From Tanypteryx hageni (Eukaryota > Arthropoda > Insecta > Odonata > Petaluridae), in NCBI GenBank assembly GCA_028673005.1, contig CM054116.1, positions 100,480,207 through 100,544,206 of the forward strand: a DNA stretch of 64,000 nt. The letters are read 5' to 3'. The translations under genes were made by a program, and so were the position numbers. Under the pieces are notes generated by a model. It searched no databases. It had not been told where the DNA came from and worked only from the letters and a program-made list of their open reading frames with translations. Positions 46,669 through 56,873 of the stretch are shown piece after piece. How positions within the stretch are numbered: position 1 is the stretch's first letter; the number at the start of each line of letters is the position of its first letter.

Positions 46669-49600
46669 ATGGGTAAGAAAGAATATCTGTCGTATTACGA
46701 TAAATTCGCAATTTGATTCTTCTTAAGGTTGCAAAAATGTTTTTATTTTAATCTCTTGAATTTTTTCATATACTCGACTACGCCAAAGCACTGTATTTGC
46801 AATTACACCCATGTGGTGGAATGAGTTGTCGCGTGGTTGCTATGGCTGCTTATGGAAAAATTGCAGTTATCTAATTTCCTTTTTTAAAGTGATAGTTTGT
46901 AAACTAGGGAAATAATTTTTATAGGTAAGCCCCGTGGTTTAAGGACTGCGAGAAAACATGTAAACCATCGTCGCGAGCAAAGGTGGGCCGATAAAGATTA
47001 CAAGAAAGCGCATTTAGGTTCACGATGGAAGGCTAACCCATTTGCAGGTGCCTCTCATGCCAAAGGAATCGTCCTTGAGAAAGTGTAAGTAAGATTTTCG
47101 ATGTGAAGTAATTTTGTAAGTATAAAATTTAATAGGGTAATTTATTGTACATAATTTATTTTTCGAACAGCGGTGTTGAGGCCAAACAGCCTAATTCTGC
47201 TATTCGTAAGTGTGTTAGGGTACAACTTATCAAGAACGGTAAAAAGATTACAGCATTCGTGCCCAGAGACGGTTCTCTAAACTCGATTGAAGAGAACGAC
47301 GAGGTCCTAGTGGCAGGTTTTGGACGTAAGGGTCACGCTGTGGGTGATATCCCAGGTAAGTTTCATTAGTTCCTCTGCCCATAAAAAGAAACAACAGCCC
47401 AATTCATAATGCCATATTATGTTGATTCAAAATTGAATATGTTGGTTTGACAAGAGTGTTGACTGTAATGTATTTACATGTGCCTTCAGCAGTTTGGCAG
47501 TTACCTTCCTCGCCAAATTGTGTATTTAGTCCTATTTAGTTGGTAATAATTGCATGATACAGATGGAAATCTTGGCATACTAATCAAATATGCAACTACT
47601 CCCACTACAAGTTTTATGGAATTAATTAATTAATAAATCACTCACCGCACCAAGAGGTGTAAGTTTTACTGCGCTATATTCGATCATTTGGGTCCGTAAC
47701 TGGGATTTGTTGACTCGTTCTGTCTTAGGACGATTTAATTTGAACCTATAGATCCCAAAATTCGAGAGGAGTACGGTTTCGCCGTAATTTTAGTATTGTG
47801 AAAACGTTATTCATGGTTTTTATTCGAAAAATATTAGTTTGTAGGCAATATTTTTCATACTTATAAATTGAAACTGGTAGATCAGGGGTGACCTACTTTT
47901 TTACTTTCTCCATACGTAGTACATATAGGGGAAAGTATTATTTTGATCTAACTCAAGAACTATTAATCAGGTCAACGCGAAATTTTATATTTGACATTTT
48001 TGTTAAAGGCAAAAGAACTGATTAGTTTTTGGTAAAAATCGGTCAACCGGAAGTGGGTGTTTACTCTTGTCACTTATCAGTATTTCTGAAATATTTGGTT
48101 TAAACATTCTACGCATAGTAACGCTCCTTTTTATTTTCTTAATTGTTGGAGTTTCCTGGCTATATCCAGTATCAGAAAGCTACGGTTTGAGTTTATTTCA
48201 GTTCTTTGTCCGAATTTTCTCGCAGTTCCTTAAAAGATTTATTATCTTTTAACCTACTTGGAATTTTTAGGAATATTACAGGTATGGAGAAAGTCATGTG
48301 GTGGCCACATCAGATTTTTTTGTTAAAATGTTCGAAGAAAGTACTATATGGCAAGCACTTAACAGTGTTTAAATGCAAATTATTGTGGCACGCCAATACA
48401 ATTTTGCTTCAAAAGCTTTCTGAAAGATTAAATTAATAAAAAAATTATTTTTTTCCCATTTTCAGTGTTTTAATTATATGCTTTCAGTTTTTCAACTTGT
48501 ATTTTATTTTTCAATTTTTGGTGTTTTTTAAAAATTATATAAAAAATGAATATTTAAAAATATTTTCCCTTTTTAATGTTGTAGGTATTTTGAAAAATAA
48601 ACTATCAGTTTATTTAAGATTTAAATTTATAATTTTTAGTTATAGTATTTAAAATTTAAATTAATTCTAATTGCAATCACAAAGTCACAAAATTTAATGT
48701 GTATCTATAAATTTTTGAAATTCTGTTTTTCAACTTAAGAACTTGTATAGCAACATCTATAACTCTGAAAACTATTGTTTGTCTACTATACAAATCCAAT
48801 TGACGCTTAGGCGGCTCTCCCACTGGCGCAACTGGTTTCGTGAAACGTCATATGCAATTAGTCATATGAAACTAGTCGTACTGACGTTTGCACATCAAAG
48901 CGACCAAGAAATTTCAGTTTCAAGCATTTTATCGAATGAGTGGGGAAAGTTTCGCTGAACTAGTTTGGTTAGTTCGCCCATTGATAACTAAGAAAGACGC
49001 CAATTTTTGTCAGGGTGTAGGAGTTGAAGAGAGACTATTAATAACTCAGGTAAACGAACCTCACTAATGCAATGCGACTGAAGTTGACAAGAAACCGGCG
49101 CAGCCAATCGCGTGCAACTGTAGTTGCACAGATTGGCGGATTCATAGTTTCAATCGCGCCAGTGGGAGAGTTCCTATAACATGTACTGGAGCAATTGCAA
49201 ACTAAAATGATCGCATGTTGCATACGACCAGTTTCATGAAACCAGTTGCACCAGTGGGAGGGCTGCCTTAGTTACGTCTTAGTAACGTTCTTTTTTATTT
49301 TCTTAATTGTTGGAGTTTTGCGGTTATATCCAATAACAGAAGGCTATCGTTTGAGTTTATTTCTGTTCTTTGTCAAGTCTTAAATTTTCTCACAGTTTCT
49401 TAAAATATTTATTATTATGCCTATTATTAGCCTATTTGGATTTTTTTAGAAATATTACAGGTATGGAGAAAGTCATGTGGTGACCACATCAGATTTTTAC
49501 AAGATGGGCTGAATTCCTAATAATGGGCTGAGTTCAAGTTTATATAGGAATTTACTTAAGAGATTGCTTTTATTATGAATGAAAAATATAGTCAACATAT

Positions 49601-50094
49601 TTGTGTGGGTTAAAACTTCACCTGAAAGGTTTTATACACAGTTATAATTAAAGAATGTAAACTTATCTGTAATAATTATCAAATTCTTTTTCCATCAAAG
49701 CTTTGTAGACTATAAAATGCTCTGGCAGGTCTTATAAGCACCTTATATTGTGTATCCTCGAATTAGCTGGTTTTTCGTTCCATCAGAAAACATTACTTTT
49801 AAGGGAAAAATAGGCATATTTCAAGTTAATAATTTGTGCGACATCACTTTCTCCATGATATGTGGTTCAAGAGCTGTGAGTGGATGGAACCGCTGTTTTT
49901 ATGAAACAATTTTTGTTGTGATTGAGAATACTAATGAACTTGAGTAATCTAAAATGAGATGTCAAATATTAATGTTGATGTAATTTCTCATATTTAATTT
50001 TATTGTTGCAGGTGTGCGATTCAAGGTTGTCAAGGTGGCCAATGTATCCCTCCTTGCCCTCTACAAAGAGAAGAAAGAAAGACCACGTTCTTAA
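46669..50094 (+). CDS. RpS23: 40S ribosomal protein S23 (uS12), complete
   Basis: RpS23 (uS12 family) sits at the decoding centre of the small ribosomal subunit. Coding exons are 46669-46672 (ATGG only), 46925-47084, 47171-47355 and 50012-50094, joined by GT-AG introns: 432 nt, 143 residues plus stop, the usual length. The protein starts [18 protein letters not shown] and ends [10 protein letters not shown]. The conserved loop [10 protein letters not shown] at residues 60-69 contains Pro62, the residue hydroxylated in other eukaryotes. The break right after the first codon and one base keeps the leader plus ATGG in a tiny first exon, common in ribosomal protein genes. The third intron (2.66 kb) is swollen by repeats. 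No defects are seen, so it is likely the functional copy. Confidence 0.97.
47906..48803 (+). repeat. Family H repeat, right arm, in RpS23 intron 3
   Basis: Starts at a hairpin border CTTTCTCCATACGTAGTACA then GGGGAAAGTA and runs in opposite orientation to 43424-44553, including the identical 76-residue open frame at 48206-48436. It lies inside the last RpS23 intron. Confidence 0.85.
48810..49267. mobile_element. Harbinger-like MITE with TTA duplications
   Basis: TTA at 48807-48809 and 49268-49270 flank ends GGCGGCTCTCCCACTGGCGC and GGCAGCCCTCCCACTGGTGC (right end read inward). The inverted repeats run on through AACTGGTTTCGTGAAAC. The 458-bp interior is non-coding, with short palindromes such as TGCAACTGTAGTTGCA. 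The 3-bp TTA duplication is the mark of PIF/Harbinger. It is inserted in family H sequence. Confidence 0.85.
49271..49500 (+). repeat. Family H repeat, diverged partial copy
   Basis: Repeats 48110-48320 (ATTTTCTTAATTGTTGGAGT, ATGGAGAAAGTCATGTGG) with more differences than the neighbouring copy. It is therefore an older copy, next to the MITE. Confidence 0.65.
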
Positions 50095-50120
50095 TTTTTT
50101 TATTCAGATGTGTAAAATTT

Positions 50121-50126
50121 AATAAA
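50121..50126 (+). terminator. RpS23: RpS23 polyadenylation signal
   Basis: AATAAA 27 bases after the RpS23 stop codon, at the spacing expected for a short 3' UTR. Confidence 0.75.
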
Positions 50127-51138
50127 CTGTAAAAGAGAGGCTGACTGTTTCAATTAAACCCTTACGTTCTGCCCGAGAAACTTGTAATTATGACTTGTGT
50201 ATATTTTTAGATGCAGAATTTTAGACAGGATGATGCTGACTGCGTCCTTGGTTGTGTTTTGATGATCCATTTTAAAAGATGAGTGCCTTAGCAAGCCGGT
50301 TATTAGTTTGTCTGAATTTCTCAGATGGTTGTATTAGTGATACTTGAGGCAAAACTTCTAATGTTCAAGCATTGGCAGATTTGGTTTTATCGCCGTAATT
50401 ATAATTAAAAATTGGAAATTACACATTAAAATTCACCAATTGGTTTTTCATCAAAATGGGCTGTGTAAAAAGCTCTTGTAGGCCAGATAAATGCTGTAAG
50501 TTATTAGCAAGATCCAGGTTTTTAGGAGTTGTATTTCATGGATTAGACTGGTAAGATTTTATTCAATGTCAACTTATATAAACTGAAAAATTACAAGAGG
50601 AAATTTTGATTTGAGGTGGCATGCCTTGATGTTCATAATTGTTTTGGGGCCTGCATAAGAATACAGCATTAATTATCTCTAGAATGTAATATTTAATGAT
50701 TACCATATGAGAATTCTTGCTACAGGCTCCAGATGATGATTGTTATTATACTCATCCTGAACTACATTATCCTAAATACTTCTGGCTATTGAGAAATGAA
50801 GCTGTGCGAGTAAAAAGAGTGAGATAATTTGTGTTGAAAATGAAATTTGGAGACAGAAGGGGAATAAATAACTCCTGAACCTAATCCAAGTGAGCAATCA
50901 CACGAGAATGAGGGAAAAATAGAGGAAAAAATTATATTTATACTTACTCGCTAGATACTTTGAGAGCTAAGCTCTCATCTTCAGTAGCTGAAGTTGTGTG
51001 GGTTGTTTTGATTTTGTCTTGTGTATGTATACGTTCCGGGTGAAAGTTAAAGGAGGTGGGAGAATTCCTAAAGGTCAACGTGTAGAGGGGTAAGAGATTG
51101 GCCCGTAGTCGTTATTCATTACCGTGTCTTGGTATTTG
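50127..51138. other. Intergenic downstream of RpS23, nothing recognised
   Basis: About 1 kb, AT-rich. A small palindrome GAGAGCTAAGCTCTC lies at 50959-50973. No gene seen. Confidence 0.45.
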
Positions 51139-51362
51139 TTTATGAAAATGCTCTCGTAAGCATCTAGTTTCCAGTCAGTTTGTATTGATTTTATAGGAGC
51201 CATGTTTTCAATTTTAATAGGATGATTTTTTGTAATATGCAAGGTGTTCTTTGAACCTAGTTTCTAGCTTTCATTTAGTTTGACATATGTAAACTTGCTC
51301 TGTTTGAGCAAGTGATTTTGTAAATGACTGGAAACTAGATGCTTATGAGAGCATTTTCATAA
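51139..51362. repeat. Fold-back element
   Basis: TATGAAAATGCTCTCGTAAG with CATCTAGTTTCCAGTCA at 51141-51179 and TGACTGGAAACTAGATGC with TTATGAGAGCATTTTCATA at 51320-51360 are inverted repeats about 40 bp long, with about 140 bp between. Probably a MITE. Confidence 0.75.
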
Positions 51363-51492
51363 GTACCAGGTTATAATGCTTATTATTATTATCTTTTTTT
51401 GTTTGGGAGTTATGATATTAACATGGATTTAGGGCAATTAAGCAAAATTCTTGGCATGTAACGCCCTTGTAGGTTACTGGGAGATTTAAATG

Positions 51493-51720
51493 TATGCCAG
51501 AGGTTGGCAAGCTTTTCCGGGCCAAATTTGCAGTTGCGAATGCTTCAGAGGGCTGCATTGGAAGTCGTGAGTGTTGGCGAGCTGGATGAATGTTTACTTT
51601 GGAAGTTACCTAGAGATTCTATGGCCTCATTAGTGAAAATCAAGGCAGCTACATTGTTAGTTATTTTCAGTGGCATGACAATGAAGATGCTTAAGGGTTT
51701 ATTTTGTTCATCTAAAACGT
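51493..51720. mobile_element. Decayed hAT MITE relative of 24504-24777
   Basis: CAGAGGTTGGCAAGCTTTTC at the left and GCTGGATGAATGTTTACTTT inside match the MITE at 24504 (GCTGGATGAGTGTTTACATC). No right end is found. The open frame over it is not a gene. Confidence 0.5.
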
Positions 51721-52930
51721 AGTTGTGTATATGTGAAACAATGCTAAAATTAATTCTCTCCAAGAGAAGTTTTTGGAAGATTTCAGAATTTGCATAGATA
51801 ATAAAATTGCAAGTCTGATTTAAAGTCATTAAATATATTATGGGATGGATCTTGTTCAAGTTCAAGATGTCTTTATTTCTGATAGGCATATAATACATTT
51901 TACAATAGAAATTTTTACATAGGCATAGGCCTATGTTGAAAGATCCCTGCTAATGGCCTCTTCAGGGTTGGTGCTTTTATCATATTTTCTTTATTTTAAT
52001 TTTACCAATTGGTAGTTCGTCTCATTGTTTTCTCCAGGGGTTGCATTTGCCCTAAGATGGAAGAAAAACCTGGCAAAACCTTCCGTGGCCTAAATTATAT
52101 AGGTAATAAATAATAGAAAAGCAGATAGAAGAATAACAATAAATAAATAAACAAAATATAAATAACAGTAAAACAATGAACCAATTTCAACATATAAGTA
52201 CTTAACATAGTGTATTTATCTTTGTATATAATATATTATTTGAAAAATAGATGTTTGCCAGGACCGGCTCAAGGTGTATTGGCGCCCCTCTCAACCAACA
52301 TTTTTCATTGCTATTATAAAAAATTCATTATATCATCTAATGTAATAGTTATTAATTTTTAATTAATATTTTAAAGTTCACCGTTCACTACAATGAGATA
52401 AATATTACGATAAAGATTAAAGCTAAAATGGTACAATGAGCCACTTCCGAGAGGTTGGTGAAAAAATTGCGAGTAGAATCGTATGAATTTGTATGTAAAT
52501 TCTATATGACAAAGTCGGTATTGTTAGATTGGCACTTACCAGTATTATGTGACTGCTCAACACTTAGTTGCAAGAGCTGAAAGTTTTACGGACACCCGAA
52601 CAAACCTCTGCGACTGCCATCCTTGACGGTCGCCATGGCACCCGCAGGCACCACGTTGGGAAGCCCTGGGCTAGAGGTTCTCGGGTACGACAAAGGCTAG
52701 TTAGTCAGATTGCCTCTGATTCGATCGTACCCGGTCACCGTGTTAGCTAGCAAATTGCGATCTTCTGCTTTCCCACCAAGGCTGTCCGACTTACCCAGCG
52801 CATTGTCGCATGCGATATATTACTTCTTTTATCAACATTTACTCACCCAATCACTGCACACATGGTGAGGAATACTCTGTCTTGGGGATTGCGATGGGCG
52901 CGTAAACTGCCCGAACGTTATACACTAGGG
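51721..52930. other. Intergenic, no gene seen
   Basis: AT-rich to 52500, then a GC-richer stretch. At 52568-52750 an open frame exists but has no recognisable protein. Nothing else supported. Confidence 0.4.
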
Positions 52931-53752
52931 TGGGCCGAAAAAATCGAATTTTACCGGACGGAATTCGGCGTATGCGCAAATGTTGCTTATTGATATAAGT
53001 ATTATCCATGCAAAATGTTTTCGAAATTGAATAATATTTAACCCTGCCGCCAGAGCACTAAATTTTAAAATTTTACGAAAATTCAGGCTGAATCTAGAAA
53101 GAAATGCCTGTGGAGAACCAGATATTTCGAGCTAGGATATCCTACTAAGTGCAAAGAATACCTTAGTCCATCCACGTTAACGTCATAAAATATTATATTT
53201 TTAAAATAAAATGTCTGTTGAGTTGAGCCAATATCTACTATTGGGAGTATAGGCAACCCGCGCAGCAGCCGAAACTAACCTGCTATATGGGACAATGCGC
53301 GGAATTTTCCGATTTTGAGACCTCAGACGCTGGAAACTTACCTTTTTTAATGGAAATGTCCTCGTAAAGGTTCCAACCCATCTTCCACAACAAAAAGCCG
53401 TAATCACGATCCGAGAAATTAAATATTTCTTAAAATTACGAGTTTTTTTCCAAAATATTTTCAGCCCTCCGCTGATTTACCGCATTTTAATGAAAAAATA
53501 CGCGCAGGAGAATCTTAAGAATTGATTCTATAATGTTGATGTAGAGTTATCCCTTGAGCAGCTCTTTGCTATGAGAAACTACTCGGAACTCACCACAAGG
53601 AGGTGGCTGCAAGTGGAGTCCCACCCGTGACCCCCCAACCACCCTACCATGTGGTACGAAAAAGTTGAGATCAAGATGTTTTACAGAACTTGATATTGCG
53701 TTTTAAATTCAAATTTGGGTTGAACCTGGCGGTCTCTTAGGCATGAATTCAT
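52931..53752 (-). repeat. Repeat flanking the uncharacterised pseudogene
   Basis: The left border GGGTGGGCCGAAAAAATCG near 52930 looks like a transposon terminus, though I could not find its inverted partner near 54.5 kb. It lies 3' of the broken gene at 53753-54520 and may be part of the same mobile unit. Confidence 0.35.
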
Positions 53753-54520
53753 TCATTCATATCTTCTTTCAGGGCTGCATACGCATTTAGAAGCCACCGA
53801 TATTAATTGCACTATCCTCTCCACAGCTTGTGTGTGGCAAGGGAACGGCGGAACTTCAAATACTCCCCCCTCCTCTACTAGAGCACGCAAATCTTCTGTG
53901 ATGCCTGCAGTGAGAGTTTGCTCGATAACGTCGATGTTATGCCAGTCAATTAAATTCACGTAGTCTTCTGCGTTGAAATTTAATGATGGAACTTAGAATT
54001 TTCTAACCTCTTAATAGGTCCAGGGCAGTGGCACGGACCATTCTCCGTTCATCGTTTAACATGGTTAGGAGAATATTTTCCGGGTGGGCAAAATATGCAT
54101 TTCTTTGAATAACTTCATAAAGGCGAGATTTGAAGTTATGCTCCAGGTATTGCATGGACTGTATCATCTCCGTGATCTGCTTTGGGCCTTCCGTGCATAG
54201 CGGTCTTGACTTTATTTTAAACCACATTGGCACATACACCTTTATGACGAACTTTGCCAGCGTCTTGAGATTTTCTGAAGGATCCTCCGTAGAAATATAC
54301 AGTCGGAGGATGCGATTTGCAATCGTCGTCCACCTTAGAATGCACCGTCTTTCCCGGGCTTCTCATGGCAAGCCTTTCGGGACACTCTTCTTGTGATCGC
54401 CTGAGCAATATCGTACAGATACTTCTGATCGCAGCTCAAATCTTCTTTATCGATGCACGGAAAGCAAATTCCACTACAGGCATATTTTCACAGGAACTCA
54501 ACGCGTGACCAATTGGGAGT
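53753..54520 (-). pseudogene. Uncharacterised repeat-associated protein, frameshifted
   Basis: Minus-strand frames join into one protein with a frame change near 54003 and a stop shortly after. Upstream part: YVPMWFKIKSRPLCTEGPKQ, then YEVIQRNAYFAHPENILLTM and LNDERRMVRATALDLL. Downstream part: VPSLNFNAEDYVNLIDWHN, then PPFPCHTQAVERIVQLIS. The wording (MWFxIK, QRNxYFxHPEN, LxDWxN, PCHTQAVER) recurs, as far as I recall, in many arthropod and cnidarian proteins of unknown function linked with mobile elements; I do not know its activity. A 45-base intron could be drawn between the parts, but reading straight through with one frameshift and one stop keeps the family pattern better. Probably dead. 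Confidence 0.6.
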
Positions 54521-54978
54521 AGTAGGGAAAAGCGGGTTCTGGCACAGTCCGCCATCTTGGATTGCAGCCGCCATCTTGGATTTATGACGTCACATCCGGT
54601 CACGTGACCAACCTGTGGCGCCACCACTCGGAGAAAGTTGGAACTAAGAACAAGTGCCGTTCGAAAAGCAATGTTGTCAAGTGAGTTTCGATATATCGAA
54701 CAGATCGGTGTTGCCAAAAACAAATGAATCGCACATGCGCCCTCGAGCCGATAATTTGAAAAGTGTAAATTTAAACGGATGCGTACAATTGAATTGGGTG
54801 GGAGCATTGTGGTTGAAAATATTTAACGAATGAAATAAGAAAAGAGCAACTTTTTTTATATCGAGGCTGCAGGCCCAAGGTTTGAATCACTGTTCGGACA
54901 CTTTGAGATAAATTAACACGAAAAAGTGTGACAGAAATAGGAGTGAAATAAAAACATTGGTATAGGTTAACTCAAATA

Positions 54979-54984
54979 TTTATT
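54979..54984 (-). terminator. Polyadenylation signal of the BIR gene
   Basis: AATAAA on the minus strand about 20 bases after the BIR-protein stop. Confidence 0.6.
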
Positions 54985-55002
54985 GACATTTGTTTACAAT
55001 TT

Positions 55003-55314
55003 TCAATCACATTCTGTTCTTTTAAATAATGGACACCCTCTCGTAAATTTGTCGTGCTCTTCTTTAGGATCGTCACCTTTTTCCCATGAATATATGCTCA
55101 CACCACATTTACAGCATACGGTGACGTCCTCATAACCAGTAAAAATAAATCCTATATTAGCCATTTTGGTAATATTTAAAAATACCCTTTTTTTGGGAAA
55201 ATCGTTAAACGTTATAAATCTATCATGTTCCCTATCTAAATTAACATTGCTCTGAAACCATTTCGTTAGTGATTCTAACAAATATTTATTTATATTTTTT
55301 TTATTACTCAACAT
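55003..55314 (-). CDS. BIR-domain (IAP-like) protein of the Polinton
   Basis: A 103-residue protein that is essentially one BIR domain, the zinc fold of inhibitor-of-apoptosis proteins. It shows the N-terminal signature RFITFNDFP (residues 32-40), a middle helix-strand segment MANIGFIFTGYEDVTV, and the zinc ligands C67, C70, H87 and C94 in CCKCGVSIYSWEKGDD and EEHDKFTRGC. No RING follows, so it is a single-BIR form. Family knowledge: BIR proteins of insect DNA viruses block caspase-driven cell death. By inference this gene may protect the cell during element replication, but its target cannot be seen. It lies at the left edge, reads outward on the minus strand, and is intact with its own poly(A) signal. 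Confidence 0.85.
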   Translation of the reverse strand: MLSNKKNINKYLLESLTKWFQSNVNLDREHDRFITFNDFPKKRVFLNITKMANIGFIFTGYEDVTVCCKCGVSIYSWEKGDDPKEEHDKFTRGCPLFKRTECD

Positions 55315-55540
55315 TTATTATTAAACATCTTTTTTAACAAACTGAATTTCTCCTTTCCAGAATATATTCTTATATCTCTTCGTCGCATATATCGTTATAT
55401 CTTTTCGATGGGAATTTTCTTTATTCGTTGAGTTTCCGAGGTGGTGGTATTTAATCGAGTTAAAATTTTTCCGATTGGTAACAGGTATGGGGTGATTTGA
55501 AATTAATGAAAATGAAACAACATTGAAAGGGTTGAGTAAT

Positions 55541-55546
55541 TTTATT
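55541..55546 (-). terminator. Polyadenylation signal overlapping the stop codon
   Basis: AATAAA on the minus strand overlaps the TAA stop of the spliced small gene (CAATAAAATT). Confidence 0.55.
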
Positions 55547-55978
55547 GAGACATGTTAATAACGAGTTCATTTTTAATTACTTTTAGAATTAAATTTCTTT
55601 TAACATTAGAATTGTTATAAAATTGTATTTCATCATGAGTTAAAATGTTGTATTTGTTAGGTAGGAAAATCTTTTTTTTTAAATCCCAGTCTTTATCTGA
55701 TGTTATTACTGCCACCAACGCCTCCCCATATTTAGTTTTTATTTTCTGAAATTCTTCTATGTTATATACGATATCCTCTTCTAATGTTTCTTTTTTATAA
55801 ATGTGATTGTTTCATTTTTCATTAGAAGTTTCGTTGCAATTGCTTCCATCTAAAAAGGAAAAAGCTTGATGAGTCAATGAGTTTTTTAATATCAACAGAG
55901 CCTAATGAACTTTAAGCACTTACGTAAACTCTGAAGACATTTATCTTTACAGCGAAATACATATAATTCTTTTTCCAT
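55542..55978 (-). pseudogene. Small spliced Polinton protein with an in-frame stop
   Basis: Two coding exons on the minus strand, 55924-55978 and 55542-55849, joined by a 73-base GT-AG intron (GTAAGT, then CTTTTTAG). The first starts MEKELYVFRCKDKCLQSL. An in-frame TGA lies at 55812-55814, after which the frame stays open: DIVYNIEEFQKIKTKYGEAL, then IFLPNKYNILTHDEIQFYNN, to TAA at 55542-55544 overlapping an AATAAA. The KTKYGE...FLP pattern resembles, to my memory, small Polinton-associated proteins that could be single-stranded-DNA-binding; this is only a resemblance. Either the copy is dead by one nonsense change or the stop is read through. Confidence 0.6.
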
Positions 55979-56405
55979 TCAAGCTAGACATAATTTAGAC
56001 AAATATAACGACTCACTGTAATATTCGGAGAGTGGCGGCGGCAGTAGTAGAGACGGTGAAGGTTATGAGGATTAGTCTAAAAAAGAGACCATTCATGAGC
56101 ATAATGTCAAAGCTTTCTCAGAGTGAGAAGTGATTAAAAAGTTATAAATAAATGAATACTATGCTTACTGAATATCTGTTGTAGCCTAGGCAGCGGAGAC
56201 GGTGGCGTAGACGGTGGCGGAGACGGTGACGGTAATGGTGGTGGTTGCGGAGTTGAAAGTGTTCTAAAGAAAATAGACCATCCGCGAGAATAAAGTCAAA
56301 GCTTTCTCAGAGGGAGAAGTGATTAAAAAAATATAAAAGAAATGAATGTTATGCTTACCGAATATCTGCAGCTGTTGGTGCTCTTACTCGTAGTCGAAGA
56401 GGAGT
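55924..56405 (-). promoter_or_regulatory. Spliced leader with a duplicated exon-intron unit
   Basis: From the minus-strand TATA box, three leader exons can be drawn: up to 56359, 56169-56263, and 56076 running into the coding exon. Introns are 56264-56358 and 56077-56168. The two introns are near copies: both start GTAAGCAT, share ACTTCTC...GAAAGCTTTGAC, and end in T-rich acceptors (CTTTAG and TTTTTTAG). The exon ends GATATTCG and GATATTCA also match. So an exon-intron unit of about 185 bp was duplicated. The middle exon is rich in CCGTCTCCGCCACCGTC. No ATG occurs before 55978, so these are untranslated leader exons. Confidence 0.6.
56175..56255. repeat. Short GC-rich tandem repeat in a leader exon
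   Basis: Irregular tandem repeats of GGCGGAGACGGTG type between 56190 and 56250, inside the middle leader exon. Confidence 0.75.
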
Positions 56406-56428
56406 AATTTTCTACGATTATCGCGCTG

Positions 56429-56436
56429 CTTATATA
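56429..56436 (-). promoter_or_regulatory. Minus-strand TATA box of the Polinton control region
   Basis: TATATAAG on the minus strand, followed by GCAGCGCGATAATCG, places a start near 56400. It drives the leader exons of the small spliced gene. It is the leftward partner of the TATA box at 56866. Confidence 0.65.
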
Positions 56437-56479
56437 CTGAAATTGTTAGTGTATACGATACAGGAAGAGGCGAATAACC

Positions 56480-56830
56480 TACATACCTTGGTAAAGTCGC
56501 TTGACCTGGTTCAAGCGACTAGGAGTGGAGGGACAGAAAGCAGGTTAAGAATAATTTATCTACCATAGCCCGCATGACACAATTAAAGCGCGTAAGTGTG
56601 AGGGGAGGAAGTACGTGAATAATATATTTATCGTACCACGTACGACCTGCCTCAATCGCTTGGGTGTTGTGTAGGGAAAGTAGGTTAAAAAAAATCTACA
56701 TGCCATAGCACGTATGACACACCTAAAGAGATTATGAGTGGCGGATGACCCGCCTAAAGCGCATGTGTATGTGGGTAGCATTTCACCACGTATGACCTAC
56801 CTTAAATGCTGAGGTGTTGGGGTAGGAAGG
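56480..56830. repeat. Degenerate tandem repeats between divergent promoters
   Basis: Four to five imperfect units of roughly 70-100 bases share the words CCACGTATGACCTACCT, AAAGCGC or AATCGCT, and GTGTTGGGGTAGGAAG. They fill the space between the two divergent TATA boxes, as enhancer-type repeats do in DNA viruses. The function is inferred. Confidence 0.65.
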
Positions 56831-56865
56831 CGACGTCTTATTGCGATGTATAGACCTTACACCAC

Positions 56866-56873
56866 TATAAATA
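56866..56873 (+). promoter_or_regulatory. Plus-strand TATA box and leader exon start
   Basis: TATAAATA is followed about 25-30 bases later by a likely start near 56895. The leader then runs through ACCAACGTCAGCACGCTG to a strong donor, TTCTG|GTAAGT, at 57001/57002. The matching acceptor is not evident, perhaps because the polymerase N-terminus has been deleted. It would serve the rightward gene block. Confidence 0.65.

Noticed and set aside
52568..52750. GC-richer open frame
   Set aside because: Short, no homology, no splice or promoter context.
53753..54520. Two-exon gene with a 45-base intron
   Set aside because: Reading straight through restores the family pattern across the supposed intron, so a frameshift plus a stop explains it better.
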